Below, one piece after another: positions 35,331-49,300 of a stretch of 64,000 nucleotides of DNA. Numbering within the stretch: the stretch's first letter is position 1; every line of letters starts with the position of its first letter. The notes under the pieces are model-generated. The model was not told the DNA's origin. It searched no databases and saw only the letters and a program-made list of their open reading frames with translations. The stretch comes from Phorcus lineatus. Taxonomy: Eukaryota; Mollusca; Gastropoda; Trochida; Trochidae. Position numbers and translations under genes: made by a program. Location: NCBI GenBank assembly GCA_921293015.1, contig OV121086.1, positions 45,339,402-45,403,401 on the forward strand, written 5' to 3'.

Positions 35331-37891
35331 GCCTGAATACCATCAGAATTGGACTACCAAATCTATTGACTATTGCCAGAGCTGTGCATTGCAAACAGAC
35401 GATCCCAATTCCCTGAGGAGAATTAACCCTTACTCCTCTCTGCCCATCAAAGATGGGAGCTGCCATCATAATTCCATAACGCACTCACAGAATTGATATG
35501 GGCTCTCCAATGATGAGCATGATTACATTGGTTCCGTGTAGCAGAAATGAATACTGATTTACATGACAACATGGATGGAAGGAGGGTCGGAATATGCGGG
35601 ATCCAGCATTGTGACATGAGCTTGTAATCAGTCATTATCCATTAGTATGCATTAACATGGCAAGAGGCGAACAGAATGTAAAATGAAAATCTCCAACTTC
35701 ATCTCGAGGACAAAGCGCTGGAAACATCCAGTGATGATTCCAAAAATTTACATATTTTGCACTAGTTTTGTCATGAAAGACTTTGCATGCTCAAAGCCTG
35801 AGACATAGTCCTGTTAAGGTGATCATAGTAAATATTAGGATGCCTATCTCATAAATAATGAACATTGATAAACATAACTAACAAGGTATGAATTAATTAA
35901 TACATAATGGAGAGAAATTCAATAATCATTTTGTGATAAAACAAAAACTTTTTCACTGAGATTGGAAAATCCGCATAACTGGTTATGACAAAGCAAGGAG
36001 AGGTAAGTGATCTTGCTTAAGAAATTAAGAATTAACATATTCATGAAAATCAGACATTCAAAAAAACTAAAAAAAACTAATTTCATTTTGTAATAATTTT
36101 ATCATTTTGATATTACAACTTGGCAAAGCAAACATGATGTAGAATTCCACCATCATCACTAAGTTGAATAACCATATGAATATGGAAATATAGGATTTAG
36201 TATGACATTAAAGGGTTTTTGCTATAAAGTTTCTGAGGTATATGATGTGGCTAGATTAATGTAGTGAATGTTATGACCAAATGCTGATTTTGAAGAACAT
36301 GAGCTAGAAATGCACTCAACAAATTGCTAAAATATCTTATAGAGATGGTTGAACTGAACCTTAACACACCATTTCTTTTATCGAAACAATTCAAATTGAC
36401 TCTCTTTAATCATTTGTCATTTGTATAAATGCACAAACTAGCACCCCTCTAAATTTTGACCCCCAAAAATATTCCATTCATTAGTTACTTTAATTGAATG
36501 TGAGACTCATATTGTGATATTCATGAAGAAGACAATTCCAAATTTGATTATAGATGTCTAGGTATTACCTGGTATCCATTTCATTGTTGATTAAGATTTG
36601 AAGATGTGAAACATAATTTGCCAAACAGTAAACAATATGCCTGTTAACAAGAGTCAAACTAAATTCAGATATCACATGCAGTAGATTGTTGACAGCTATG
36701 AGCTGAGTTGAGTGAGTTATTACTTATTCTGGCGGGAAGACCTGCACAGAATATTTCAGTTGATGGCACTGCACAGGTCATTTCCCTGTCATCATACATG
36801 ATCACTGTGTATCATCAGACCTGAATGGTACATCTCTGTTATAATGGAGTTGTGTCTGTATTGGCTTCTCCATTTAGATGTTTTTGAAAATAGTATATAA
36901 GTATGCAAACATAATTGAAAAAGGATGATAAAATCAGAGGGTACCTAGATAATATATTGGAAACATTCTTGATAATTTCAAAACTATTATATCAATTTGA
37001 CACTCTCTAAGATTTGGGAATACTGATTTAATATCATTAAATCATAGCAAGGTGCACTATAGACTTAAGCTAAATATGAATAGTAACACAATTGTTTTTC
37101 ACATTTGAATTAAAATGCTTTTGCATCTAATTCATGATTATATTTTATTTGTGAATATATTTTTTAAAATAATCATGGCAATAAAGCGTATGGTTCAATA
37201 AAAATTTAAGATGGCATCTTGAATTGAAATCAAATTGCAAAGAAATGGATATAACTAAACCAGGTAATGCATTTGTGCCAGACTATTTTATTTTAGTGTA
37301 AGCTAGCAGAAAGTATCTAGAACTTTTCAAATTCTAATTCTAATGATTGAGAAGTAATCAAATCTCACACAAAACATGATGGATTGAAATAGAGAAAAAC
37401 TTGTTTTAATCAAGAACTTCAATGTATTTTAATTGTCATATCTTCCAATGTCTCATGATTATAAGAACTCATGACCAATGGCTGATCGCCGCAGTATATC
37501 GAGGTTGAAGGGTATAGATTCATGAGCATAGATAAGGTGTTATAGTGAGGGAGTACATTGGACTAAAATAGCGGCAAGTTAAGTCATGGAGTAAGGTATT
37601 GATCACTTGGTAGGCTTTGCTATAGATCTTGGTATCTCTTGTGCAGCACCTACACTACATGCACCAGGGCAAGGCTATAGCTAGTTTAGAAATGAGATCA
37701 TATATGATAATGAAAGAGCCCGATAAAACAATGTTAAACTAGGACTAATGAATAAATAAATGAGTCCATGTGATATAATGAATGAACATAGAATTAAGGT
37801 TCATTTCAAATGTAAGAAACATTGGTAAATCATAAGATTAACAATGCAAGAAGCATCATTAAGAATTGAGAAATAATTATGACGATGAAGT
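35331..37891. other. Non-coding stretch
   Basis: 35400-35690 is more complex and GC-richer than average. A plus-strand GTAAGT near 36003 has no convincing exon before it. The rest is AT-rich intron-like DNA. Confidence 0.35.
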
Positions 37892-38900
37892 ACTCACTGA
37901 GAGCCTGCTGTTGATCAAGTCACTGTGAGATTGCTAAATTAGCCCACACCGTTACACCGAGGCGAGTGGTCTGACGCAAATAGATGAGCTAGCCTGAGGC
38001 TGTGTGTAGACGGTGACAGTAGAGACAGGTCGACACCTCAGCTGTTTGTTCCACTGAGATAATACTGTCCGGATAATCCATGTCTGACCAGGTGGTGGAT
38101 GCACGGACAAACAGACACTGAATGAATGGACAGACAGACAGACACTGCATGAATGGATTGACCTCATTCCCCATTGATAACCCTGTTCAGCGATTGGGAT
38201 GTATATTGTGAGTCAGCACACAGATATCCTTCAATCTGCCGGCATCAGGTAGTCCGGCCTGAGGGCATGTGAGTCTATAAGTCTGTACCTTCTCCTTCAC
38301 ATTTTAGGAATCTGTAAGGTCTATATTTTTAAGCTTGTTCCCCAATTGACAACCCGGTTCTGCAATCAGAGATATTCCATGAGTCAGCCTTAAAACCCTT
38401 GGTCCATCTCTCTACAGGTGCCTCATTCCTAAGTGAGTCCCGTTTGAGGTCCCACTGTGAATCCGCCCGCCAGTCTGCCCCCCTCCCTCCTTCCATCGTT
38501 CGTGTCTGGTCCATAAGACCTCCCCTCCTCCTTCCACCATCTTGTAGAAGATATACTCCTGACTAGGGAGCTGTGTAGGTTTGCTTGTGGCACACCGCAG
38601 GTTGGAGTCATTACGATGAAGGCAAGCAGGAAGGCAAGGCGTTACCCTTGAAGAGAAGGAACAGGCAGGGACTTGACTTGACCAGCCTAATATTGATCCG
38701 ACCTGGACTTGAAGATTGCAACTAGTTACCAGTCGGTAACTAAACTGAATTTGACACAGTTGCTCGCAGAGGATATGCCTGCCATAACTGCATGCTCGAC
38801 TATAACTGGAAGATTACTTCTTTTATATTGATGTTCTATAGCCTTGTAGTGAGTTTACGATTGTGGTCCGAGCACACAGAGAACTGAGTTAACAGCTGAT
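37892..38900. other. GC-richer island with a decayed ~171-bp duplication
   Basis: About 1 kb stands out by composition. CATTCCCCATTGATAACCC (about 38167) and GTTCCCCAATTGACAACCC (about 38338) begin related segments that both reach TGAGTCAGC. A pyrimidine-rich run sits at 38470-38540. On the minus strand a donor GTGAGT follows GGCTCTCA (at about 37897), and TTTAG 36 bases before it would allow a phase 0/0 microexon reading QSHSDLINSRLS. That is compatible in phase with the exons at 62.9 and 20.9 kb, but the acceptor lacks a pyrimidine tract. The island could hold an alternative first exon or an old repeat. Confidence 0.3.
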
Positions 38901-41494
38901 GACTCAAGCTCCTGGTGTACAGTGAACAGCGCTTACAAATGGTACATGGTCGATGGAAATATAATGGTTGAAATGGAGAATGAATATGAATTTTCAAAAT
39001 GGAGAATGTTTAAAATCTATCATAATTTAATGTTCAGTTACAAAATGCACTGGATTAACATTTGTTTGAGCATATAGTTTACAGTGGATATACAGTACTT
39101 GCAATTGGTAAGATGCTATTAAGATGAAGATATTCTGATGCTGAGAAATTTGAGAAAAATGTATCATCTAAATACCAAGAGATAAGAAAAAAAATTTAAA
39201 TCGAGGAAAAATCCCTGTACATATATGAAAAGAGTATCAGGTTTTCCAATACATTTATCTTTATTTTTAAAACTTTTCCTAAATAACAGAATTCATTTGA
39301 ATAAAAGAATTCTGTTTTTGATATATAAAAAAAGTGACATCAAAGTTATAATCAACGAAGTATGGAATAAGGGTTTGTTTAGATACTGTTTCTGCAGAAC
39401 TATGATTGAAACTGAAAACATATAAATCGATGTACTGGGTTGTTGTTTAGTAGAGAAGCTGTAAAAGTATTATTGCTATAAATATAGATAGTTATGATTT
39501 AAAGCAATGAATAGGTCGAGTAAATCAAAATGTTCAAATCAATGTCAGGACAGTAAATTTCATATAATTTAAAAAGTTTGTAGTAAGTCAAACCCTTACA
39601 CACATCATAAATTCCTGTGCAATAAACACATACACAAAGCGGTGGTAATGTCCAATATTTCCGAGTGTATATAGAAACATTTCGGTATGATGTCACACCA
39701 AAGGGGACACTTTGAAAATGGTGAAAAAAAAATAACGTTTCGATGACTCTTTTTGATAAAGATGGAAAAAAAATGACAAGCAGTTAAGCTAGTATGAAGT
39801 GATAATCAAGTAGTTGTACAGAAAGTATGATTCAGATAGACAACGCAACCACATTGTGCTCAGACATGTCGACACAATTTATAGCTACAATTGATGGCAG
39901 TTGTTGGCTGTGATAAATTGCCCCCTCTTCTTGTATGTTGTGAAATATAAAAAAGCTGCTTTTGATGTCTCAATTTTATTGTGCAGTTCTAGATTTATAT
40001 TATTCAAGAAATGCCTTTGTTGACAAATCAATTTTGTATATTAGTGTTAAACAAAAGAGGAATTTTGAAATCACACAAACAAATATGATGAAACAACCAT
40101 ATGACATTTCACTGAAAGAATATAAAAAATACTTTACATGATGCAAAATGAGAAATGGATACAATTTTTCATGCATCATTATTTATATTCATTCAATCAT
40201 TACGAATATGATTATAAATTCTATGCATATATTCATAACCGATTGTGTCATAATAAAAATCCATTGTAAATAATGCAAGAGCCTGCAGAAGTTCTGCGGT
40301 TACACGATTTTCATATTGAGGATAAAAGTCTTATGGAGAGACCGGGCCCCTATCATATAGCTCTGCATATGGAGGAACCCTAGCCTGCTGCATATCTACA
40401 CACTGTTCTCACAGAATACAGAAATATAGCATGAGCTCTTGATTTTTGAATATCATATACCAAAACCAACCTTATAACCATGTTAGGATCTTTGCTACAA
40501 TATACCAAAAGGGGCACTCCTGACTATAGGTGACAGTAGCTTATGGTGCTTTTAGGTTGGATATCATTGTTGTTGATGACGTATACCAGGAAGAGCCTTT
40601 GCTGTTATGAACTAAATTCTTGCTTCAGGAAACTGAATTTGGGACAAAGGAAGACAATTTGTATAAGTGCACATTGCTTACGATTCATAGTTGATAAGAA
40701 TTAGATTTTTTCCAGAGGAATGGCCCATTAAAATTTCTGAAAGTGACTAAAAGTCATAAAATGGCCCATTATCAAAAGTATTTTCCCCAATCCCTGGACA
40801 AGTACTGTATAGTTTGAGGATGGGATAAGTTGCTTGAAGTTGTAACTGGTGGTTCAATAAGGAATGGTCACAATACATTGGTAAAGGGGTTGGATTCAAC
40901 CCAGTTCTCCTCAACCCTCCAAACCTTTATGAAAATTCTACAGAAAAATTTCAGGCAGGAAGTTACCTTCAAGGTTGCTGAATCTCCCCCACTTTGATAC
41001 TCCTAGATCCACCTCTAAACTAACAATCGTACTTAATCTCCTGTAAGTTACATGATTTCATTGGAGCTGCGGTAACTCACTACATGCCATACATAAAGCG
41101 TTCTTGTCAAATAATTAGGATTTGAAAAAGTCACAGAGATAGCTTTATCTTTATATGTGTTGCTACAAACCTCATTGAATTTGAGCAATAATTAAAGTGT
41201 AATGATCAAAGTTATCCTACAAACAATACTAAAATATTTCACTTTAAAGGGACTGTAATGCAGTCATTTAGATAAAGTTTACCCAGATCATATATCCTTA
41301 ATTTTTAGGAAAAAAGGGTTAAGCAAGAATAAAATGATTACATAACTTATCTATACCTTAACTTTTAAATAGTTTCTCATGTAGAGCTATTTTCAAGGAG
41401 TGCTTGATAGACAATATTTATCATGAAATGATTAACAAGAATTATTTTTAAACAAGGACAATATACATATAAATTAATATATTATATATACACA
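38901..41494. other. AT-rich stretch, nothing recognised
   Basis: No supported exon, array or element. Short ORFs at 39225-39425 (plus) and 39499-39696 (minus) are AT-rich chance frames. Confidence 0.4.
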
Positions 41495-42364
41495 ATCTGA
41501 AAATGGGACCAATCTTCCTAAGGGCTTGACAAGCATGATAGTTTACAGGGAAGGAGCTGTTTGTAGACCAGTCTAAGAATCTGATTGGGTGCTGTTAACC
41601 AACATTAGCGCCAAATTCTAACATGGTTTGCGGCCATTTGACAAGCCCAAAACAACCATCTTGTCTCCCGCCTGAGGCAGCATGATCTATGAATAAGAAT
41701 TATGCAAATCAGCCACCTTAAAGGAAGAGAAAGGTCTATAGCCTTTCAATTACAAACATAAGTCACACGGCCGACAAACTGCAAAATGCAAAAGCCGAAT
41801 TCCTCAAGGTTCACTAGCTTCAGAATGCTAGCAACTCACAGAGTAGATTAAGATTGCCAAAATCAATGGTGGCTTTTATTACAAGCATGGCATGGCCCAA
41901 TAAGGGAATTATTTCAATTGATTTTTGTGAGGGAAGGTTCTGACTGCCTTTACCGTCACATCCATACAGCCTCGCATCTATAAACGTGTTAGTTTCTTCA
42001 AGTAACCCTGTCCATCACGGACGAATCAGAGGTGTTTTGGGATGGATATGCCGTATTTGAATTGATGGATGTAGCTGCCCAATTATCATCACGTTAGCAT
42101 TAATTTGCAGCTTTGAGAAGAGAGATTGCTTGCTCAGCAATCGGCTTGTGCAACGGGAGACAAGGCCGCTTCTTTGTGCTATTGATTTACTCTGGATTCA
42201 GCATCCCCCAATGTTCTTCAGTAATCTCTCTCATGTCTCAACATACCTTCATTTCAGACCAAAGAGCATTAGTTGAAAAACATTGCCTCTGTGAAAACTT
42301 CCTCATAATATTTCACGTCTCCCATTCATGTTCAGTAATCATCATCTCCTTTGATAGCTTCATA
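41495..42364. promoter_or_regulatory. Candidate non-coding regulatory island
   Basis: Base composition is even and motif-like, including an exact octamer ATGCAAAT near 41703 and TAGCATTAATTTGC near 42093. No splice-bounded exon is visible. The 101-codon plus-strand ORF at 42113-42418 has no recognisable domain. The regulatory call rests on composition and motifs alone. Confidence 0.2.
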
Positions 42365-42640
42365 TTGAGAGCAAAATTGTATACTGTTTTGTTTGCAAAT
42401 TTAGACATGGCCAAATGAGGTCATGTCCAGTTTCATGAATATCTCATGGATATCATTATTGGAGGAAAGCCTCCTAGTAGGTTGTGAAACTTACTTTTAT
42501 TAGAAAGAAAAATTAACTTGTGCATTGTTTTGGTTGCAAATCTGGGCATCCTAAATGAGGCTATTTTGAACTTCAAGAATACTTCATTAATATCATAATT
42601 GGAAGAAAGCCTGATAATAGGTTGTCAAGCCTAACAGAAA
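42365..42640 (+). repeat. ~141-bp tandem duplication, two diverged copies
   Basis: TGTTTTGTTTGCAAAT at 42385 aligns with TGTTTTGGTTGCAAAT at 42526. The match continues through AAATGAGG, a TTCAWGAATA block, TATCATWATTGGARGAAAGCC and TAGGTTGT. Confidence 0.75.
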
Positions 42641-44571
42641 TGAAACCCCGGACCACTTGTTCATGCTAACCTCTATTCATCTTCATTTAGAAATGTTTTG
42701 AGAAAGAGGGTTCTTCTCAAAATATTGTGTCAAGTTCAAACTTGACGACACTCCTAAAACTATTTAATCATTTCCATGCTTAGCTGATCCTTGCTGATAC
42801 CCATTGCTGCATGATATACCACATTACCAAACACCTGAACCAACCATCGGTAAGCTGACACGACATTCAGAATTAGTCAGCATGACGCTCCAATCAAAAC
42901 AAACATGTCCACTGACATGAGTCGCTGACAACGGCAAGAAAAGCTTCTAAAGTTACGCGAGTCCGCAATGTCTTGATTCCATGTTTTCTTTGACCTCATG
43001 CTTCCAGGCAATTACTGGCCTCATAATAGAAGTGCGAACTTGAAGCTTATGGGCATGACAGATAAATGTCATTCTCAATGGCTATACTTGTTTACTTTTG
43101 TTGAATATATTACAGATCAACCTTTTTATTGTCATGATAACAATAGAACAAACTCGTTTCTAAGGCCAAGTCTTACAAGCTTTAGCATTGTTCCAAGTCA
43201 ATAGACATCATTATCTACATATTTTAAGTATTGGAGTTTAACCAATTTTTTTTCCTGACACAGACCTATTGCAATTAGATATGGTGATAACCTAGACAAA
43301 TTAGACATATCCGATTTAACATGAATAAAAGATCAAACAAACATAACCAGAGCATTTTTAAACAATTTTTAAACAACCACTACAAAACTTTTGTAAACAA
43401 TTAAGTCCTAGTAATATCAGAAAAATAAAAATTAATCAAATTATTATGAATATGTGTTTATGAGTCTCATGTAAATTTGTATTGTTGAATGAAAAGAAAT
43501 GATGGCTTCCAAAAATGTTTTGGAGCTCTAATCCGCTACAATCCACCTACTTTTTACTTCATATGAATAAAACCAACTGTGGAAAAAGCAGATGTCTAAA
43601 ACAATGTTCATTTTGCTCCTACAGCTATGTTTTAACTTCAGTTCTTTCACAACAAGAAACTCAACCAAAGAAACATCCAGAACTCTCTCCATATTTGGTG
43701 TCTGCCCTACCTGCTCGGATCTGTGTTGAGTCCTACAGAGATCGGATTCCAACTAAACTCTGGTTAGACTCCTAGTAGCTCACCAAGCCTAAACCTGTGG
43801 CCGGAGAAGACTTACGGAAGCTAATCCCTCTATAATCCACTGATGCAACGATAAATCTATTTCTGCGTAGCTAGGTGGCGTTACTAGCCTCACTAAACAA
43901 GTGCCCTGATCGCTGAACCTATTGAAAAGCAAACTTTCTTTGATTGCAATGGCTGATCATTGTATATCTTTCTGGGACTCCCTCGGGCCAAATGGTCACT
44001 AAGGATTAGCCCAGGCCGGACTTGACTACTTTGGAACAAAAGAGTTGTGAAGCAATCATCCATGTCTGTATTCGCTGAGGCATGACAAAACATTCACATG
44101 AATCCACTGGGGACTCTGAGTGAAATTAGGGAAGGCATTTCTCTGAAGCATTTGCAACCTGCAGCCTTAATCATTTGATACCATTAACTGCATATATTTG
44201 AGATAATTAACACATTTCCCTAAGTGATGACAACCTACTCCCAATGCATGTGTACATTTGGACACTAATGCACTGAGGAAATCCGAATTTGTCACGGTCA
44301 ATGATTTCTTGATTGATTTGTACCAAAGTTGTGTATTCCTTTTGAAAGGGTTTTGATCAAATATTAAACAAGTTTGTAAAAATTAACGTAAACTCATGAA
44401 AAGCACATTGTTTAATTCACTATGAAGATTTTACCTTCCTTATCGAAATTAAAAGGAAGCTGACTTCTTAAAATACCAGTAGATATTTTTTCTATTTGTT
44501 AAGAGCTTTTAAGATGAATTAAATATAGACAAGGCATTGTGGTAACAAGGAGTTCGATGTCAAAAACTGTC
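42641..44571. other. Non-coding stretch with complex patches
   Basis: 42790-43030 and 43500-44130 have relatively even composition. ORFs of up to 86 codons at 43515-43775 overlap a minus-strand ORF, and neither is protein-like. No consensus-bounded exon found. Confidence 0.3.
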
Positions 44572-44627
44572 GCTTATGATAGGAATGGAATGGAGAATTG
44601 CTTATGGTAGGAATGGAATGGAGAATT
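44572..44627 (+). repeat. 28-bp perfect-like tandem duplication
   Basis: GCTTATGATAGGAATGGAAT at 44572 is repeated at 44600 with one substitution, and both copies end GGAGAATT. Confidence 0.95.
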
Positions 44628-44989
44628 ACGTCAACATCTTTTTCACTTTACATTGTGGTGAAACCTGCATGTCAATGTATTATTCTACCTGAAGCTAATT
44701 GAAAGAAGAACAGCTTTCTGTTTAAAAAAAGCTTTCAAGCTTAAAGTAAATAAACACAAACCACCATAGAACCCTTACTTCGACAAATATATATATATAT
44801 GTATGCTATAAATCATCACTTTCCTTAGGACAAAATGTATTGTTTAAAACAGCAAACTGTATTGTTCTGAAATCATGCTTAACCCTTTAAAAATGTACTT
44901 CAGATTAAAGCTGACAAGAGACACTTACATTCAAACTATATCATAAGTCAACACGGCTAAGTCATCAGTGATTAGAAAAGGTGTCAAAT

Positions 44990-45165
44990 ATCAAGATGTC
45001 AAATTTTGGATTTATAGTGAAGTCTATACTAAAGAAATGGATATAACCTAATGTCACATTTTGGTATCAAAATAAAATCTATCCATTGAAATAGCCATTA
45101 CCTCAAGTCAAATATGGTATCGAATTAAATCCGACCAATAGAACCGGGTGAAATCTACCCACTTA
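44990..45165 (+). repeat. ~55-bp decayed tandem repeat, three copies
   Basis: TGTCAAATTTTGGATTTATA (44997), TGTCACATTTTGGTATCAAA (45053) and AGTCAAATATGGTATCGAAT (about 45107) begin units that each continue with AAATCTAYC- and ATAGCC/ATAACC-like blocks. Confidence 0.6.
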
Positions 45166-45913
45166 TTTGACGCTAGACTTGCGACAGCTGTCAAGACTAA
45201 CACTCTCAAATATCATTACATCCTGCCTATTGGGATACTTTCAAACTCTTAAACATTGGCTTAATTCATTGCTTACAGCACACAAAGGGTTAAGGATAAT
45301 GAGTATCATTATATGAACCTTCAAATCTTGGGATTAGAGTTTAACTCTTATAATGATTAACGTAATCATGGCAAGGGAGTCCAAAGAGACAACCCATTGA
45401 ATAAAGAGTTGGTATTGTGGGTATTATTCCAGGTGGAATATTAGATATGAATTATTATTATCATCGTCATCTATCAATAAGGCTCGAAGTCTTAATTTTC
45501 TTATCCATACTGTATTTCCTTCAATGCTTCCTACAATTTCTATTTTCTAATAAAATCCCCTCATCCAAATTTGTTATCTTTTGTGGTTTTATTCTAGTCA
45601 GTTTTGAGATGAATTAACTCTTTTACCCCTGGGTACCAATACGTCTGACGAAATAGAGTGTTATCAAAACTAACTTCAATTATCAACAAAAACGCATCAA
45701 AGTTTGAATAATTTATAATTCATGATAACCTTACCATTTGTTTAATTATTCATTTGATGTATCAAAAGCCATTAGCTTATGCAATATCTTGATGTGTACT
45801 CATCATACAAATTTGGAGAAGGACCACTTAATGAGACAGAGACAATATTTGGATAAACTTGATTTGAGACACTTAATTTGTAAGTTGCATGACTAAAAAA
45901 TCATAATTTGACG
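45166..45913. other. AT-rich stretch, nothing recognised
   Basis: No supported feature. The 66-codon ORF at 45417-45617 is hydrophobic and AT-driven, most likely chance. Confidence 0.4.
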
Positions 45914-46093
45914 TACAATACTGCAACAGGAATCTACAATACTGCAGCAGGAATCTACTAAACTGCATCAAGAATACACAATACTGCAACAGGAAATCAC
46001 AATACTGCAAAGGGAATACCGTATACTAAACTGCATAAAGAATCCACAAGACTGCAACAAAAACCCTTTTAACAGCAACAGGAATCCACATGC
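45914..46093 (+). repeat. 21-22-bp minisatellite, about eight copies
   Basis: TACAATACTGCAACAGGAATC at 45914 repeats at 45935 and 45956, then with increasing divergence and small indels to about 46093. The invariant part is ACTGCAnCAGGAATC. Confidence 0.9.
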
Positions 46094-46385
46094 TATAAAC
46101 AGCCGAGCCCTAATAGTTCAGCATCCTGCCCGTACTGGAGGGTGCTCCATCTGATGGGCTGATAACGGGGTCTCGATATCCCCGGTCTGGCGGGTGGACA
46201 GGATATTAGCGGGTGTAATCGGGAGATAAAGGTTGGATTGATCTCAATGAGGTCATGGACAATGGTTTGTGTGCCTATGTCCATTAGAGGGAATGATTTC
46301 TCCTGAAAGCACTGACTGACTTTGAGGGACAAATGGCTGACTTTGACGTCTGCCATTAGAACACAAAGCATTGCCCAAAATGGTT
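46094..46385. promoter_or_regulatory. GC-richer island, candidate conserved non-coding element
   Basis: About 290 bp of even composition with several CpGs and blocks such as TCTCAATGAGGTCATGGAC and CTGACTTTGACGTCTGCC (TGACGTC is a CRE-like core). A 92-codon minus-strand ORF covers most of it (46093-46371) but has no acceptable splice boundaries and no recognisable domain. It abuts the minisatellite. Coding versus regulatory cannot be settled from this sequence. Confidence 0.25.
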
Positions 46386-49300
46386 ACCACACTAATCCCT
46401 AAGCCTGACAATCTTCAATAGGACAACAATGGTATTTGTTACAGATGGATGCTAAGATGCCTGGGCAGATCTTTATACTGAAATTAGCTTGGTATCAGCA
46501 TATATAATTGCCCCCTCTACCACTCCACTGCCTCGGGAGAAGATACACTTGCCATCTAGCCACTTTATAGTACACTCAAGCCCTCCCTCTTTCGCTAAAT
46601 ATTTTACAGCCATCAAGCACATACGAGCCCACAGGGCCTTGATACACTTGATCAAGCTCTAAAACCTATGCAGTACTATGCTTATGTTCTTATGTATCTA
46701 AAAACTATACTGGAAGATATCTAAGTTAAGGGACCGCAACAATTGGCATTATTGACCATGAACACTTTTTACACAGAGAGTTAATAAATACAAGAATGAG
46801 GATGTTTCTTACAATTTAAAAAAAATCTCCTTTAATGTTACCGAAAAATTATTACATGAATCAATTAAGATTGTTCCAAAATGTTACCCAAATACTTGAA
46901 ACAAGAATATATTTCACGCAGAGATAAAGTAGGTACTGTCTCACAATCACAATATTTTTTTTTTAAATTGCCAAAATGGGTTACAAGAAAAAAAATGTCC
47001 AGAATTAAACTCAGACATATTAAAGAAAGAAGTGCCAAAAAATGTTACATGAAAATAATAAAGAGAAAAATACATAACTGAGAAAGCTCCGTGATGCATC
47101 GACAATTTTCTTTCCATTAGCGCCGAGGAGTTATAAAGTAGCTGTACATCAATAAATGAGCCTCACAATTCATCAAATGCTGGGCAGGCAAGTAACTGAA
47201 AGTGCACTGGCCTTTGTTCCCTTCTTCACTGTGACACTTGAGTTCACACGTTACGCTGTCAGTATGAACGGGATCGTACACAGTTGACTTACCTCACTGC
47301 AGGATGCACCTGAATGCACCTGTTACAGGTATTAGATGGAGCTGATAGCAGGTTTGTAAAAGCAGATCGAGATTTTAAAAGATCCTTGAGCAGCGTGTTG
47401 CTGAAAGAAGGTTAGAAGTTAACATTGTTAGGGGTGAAGGAAATCTGTTTTGCTTGTTAGTTTGGGGTTTCAAGATTTAAATGAAAATCTTACCACGGAT
47501 TTCATTTGAATTTTATCTTTGTTTTGGAAATTGGTAAGCCATTGCTGTACTTTTTTATGAAAAGAACTAAAATGGGATTTCGTGAAAGCAATAAATTCAA
47601 ATTAGTGTTTTGTTTTTTCAGGTTTTAGGGTGAAAATGAAAAGACAAGTGTTAGGGAAAAGAGTTAGAAAAGTTAAGAGTTTATTGACAATGAAAAGAAA
47701 TTTTTGCTTTGTTGTTTGAAGTATGAGGATGAACAAGGTCATTTCTTTCCTTAATGTAAGCAAATGTAGAGAATGCAGAAATAAACAATACTCCATGCAG
47801 GGTTTCCATCACAAAAGCCCCCAACTTTAATTTTGCTTGGAATGTTAAAAGTAACGTTTTCACTAGAAAGGTGTCAATGAAAGAATTGTATACTTCTAAA
47901 ATATCATTGTCTGTACAACAAACAACATACGCTCAGTTGAGAGAAATATGTTTTTATGTGTATGACATCACGAAAGGTATGTTGTTAAGAAAGTATCATT
48001 CATGAATGAAGATAAGTTGTCCAGGAAACACTATCTGCTAAACAGGGGTATTCTTCAAGGGAGTGGCAAGCACAGGTCGCTGGGAATGTTTAAATATAAG
48101 ATCAGTTTTGAATGTCCCCTCCGGAGTTGTTTGTATAATTTGCTATGTAATGTCTACACAAGACAGACCAGGTGCCTCCAAATGGCCTGCTCAGATAATA
48201 TCAGCAATTTGATATATCAAAACGTTCCTAAATTATCTTTCTTATTTATAACAGGAGTATTTGGTAACAAGGACTTCTATGGCAAGGTTTCAGACAAAAC
48301 AACTGCTTTTCTCTCCATCAGGGAACTGCATCATCTGGTTCTATTGCCTTCATTCACCCATTATATTTGACACCAATTGATTATATCTATTTCATGTTTT
48401 ACAGACATATTAAAGGCACTGGATGTATTGGAGCAATTACGGTACAAAAATTCTACATCTGATATTCAGCACCAAATACACCTGTCTGCAAAACTATTAT
48501 CGTATTAAAATAGAAATCACGTTGAACAAACAAAACTATATTGGATCACAAAACAAATAGTGTGATATCCTCATATAAAGGGAAAGCAAAATATTGTGTA
48601 AGTTGTGATCTCAAAATCACAAAAATAAACAAGATGTGAAACATGGTTCATAACCAGAAAAAAAATATTGAAATCCTTACACCACTGCCAGGCAAATCAT
48701 GTTGTAACGAGTTAAGGTTCTGCGATTCTAACAATCGACAAACATCATTGTGCAAATCAAAGCAAGGGAATCAAACAATCGTGATCCAATGATGACTGTG
48801 GACAATCACCGGGAATATATGAAATAAACTGCCACTGAAGTCCTAGGAGGAGCTGATCAAATTGCATGAGTGCTAACGAAGACAACAAACACGCGTGATT
48901 CCGCATATGATTAGAGGTGTCTGAGCTCGTCACAGCTCATGGTTGGGAAGGAGAATGAGATATACTCTAGTGGGTTCATCTCAAGCATTAATTTGAGAAA
49001 TATTTTTTATAAGGAAATATTTGAAATGCTGTCAGAGACCATACTTGTATGATAAGAGGATTTGGTATCGTCATGCTGTGTGAACTCATGGTAACTCTTG
49101 ACAAGAGACACCTTACTGATTTGGTAGAGATCGAATTTGCTTGAGTGCACTCAGTCAAAATATCATCATTACAGATAATCCACGTAGCATTGTTTTAATC
49201 TTGAAAATAACTTGATTAAGATTAAGTTGTAATTGCAGCACTATTTACAAACTCTTGACAACCTGGGTAGATTTCTATAAGCATGTCTAATCGTAGTCAT

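Noticed and set aside
47290-47325. 27-bp microexon before a perfect GTAAGT donor on the minus strand
   Set aside because: About thirty GTRAGT motifs per strand are expected by chance here. A 27-base open interval is not evidence.
48002-48370. 122-codon plus-strand ORF
   Set aside because: Longest non-repeat ORF, but it has no domain, no coding-like composition and no supporting splice or transcription signals. An ORF of this size is expected by chance in 64 kb on two strands.
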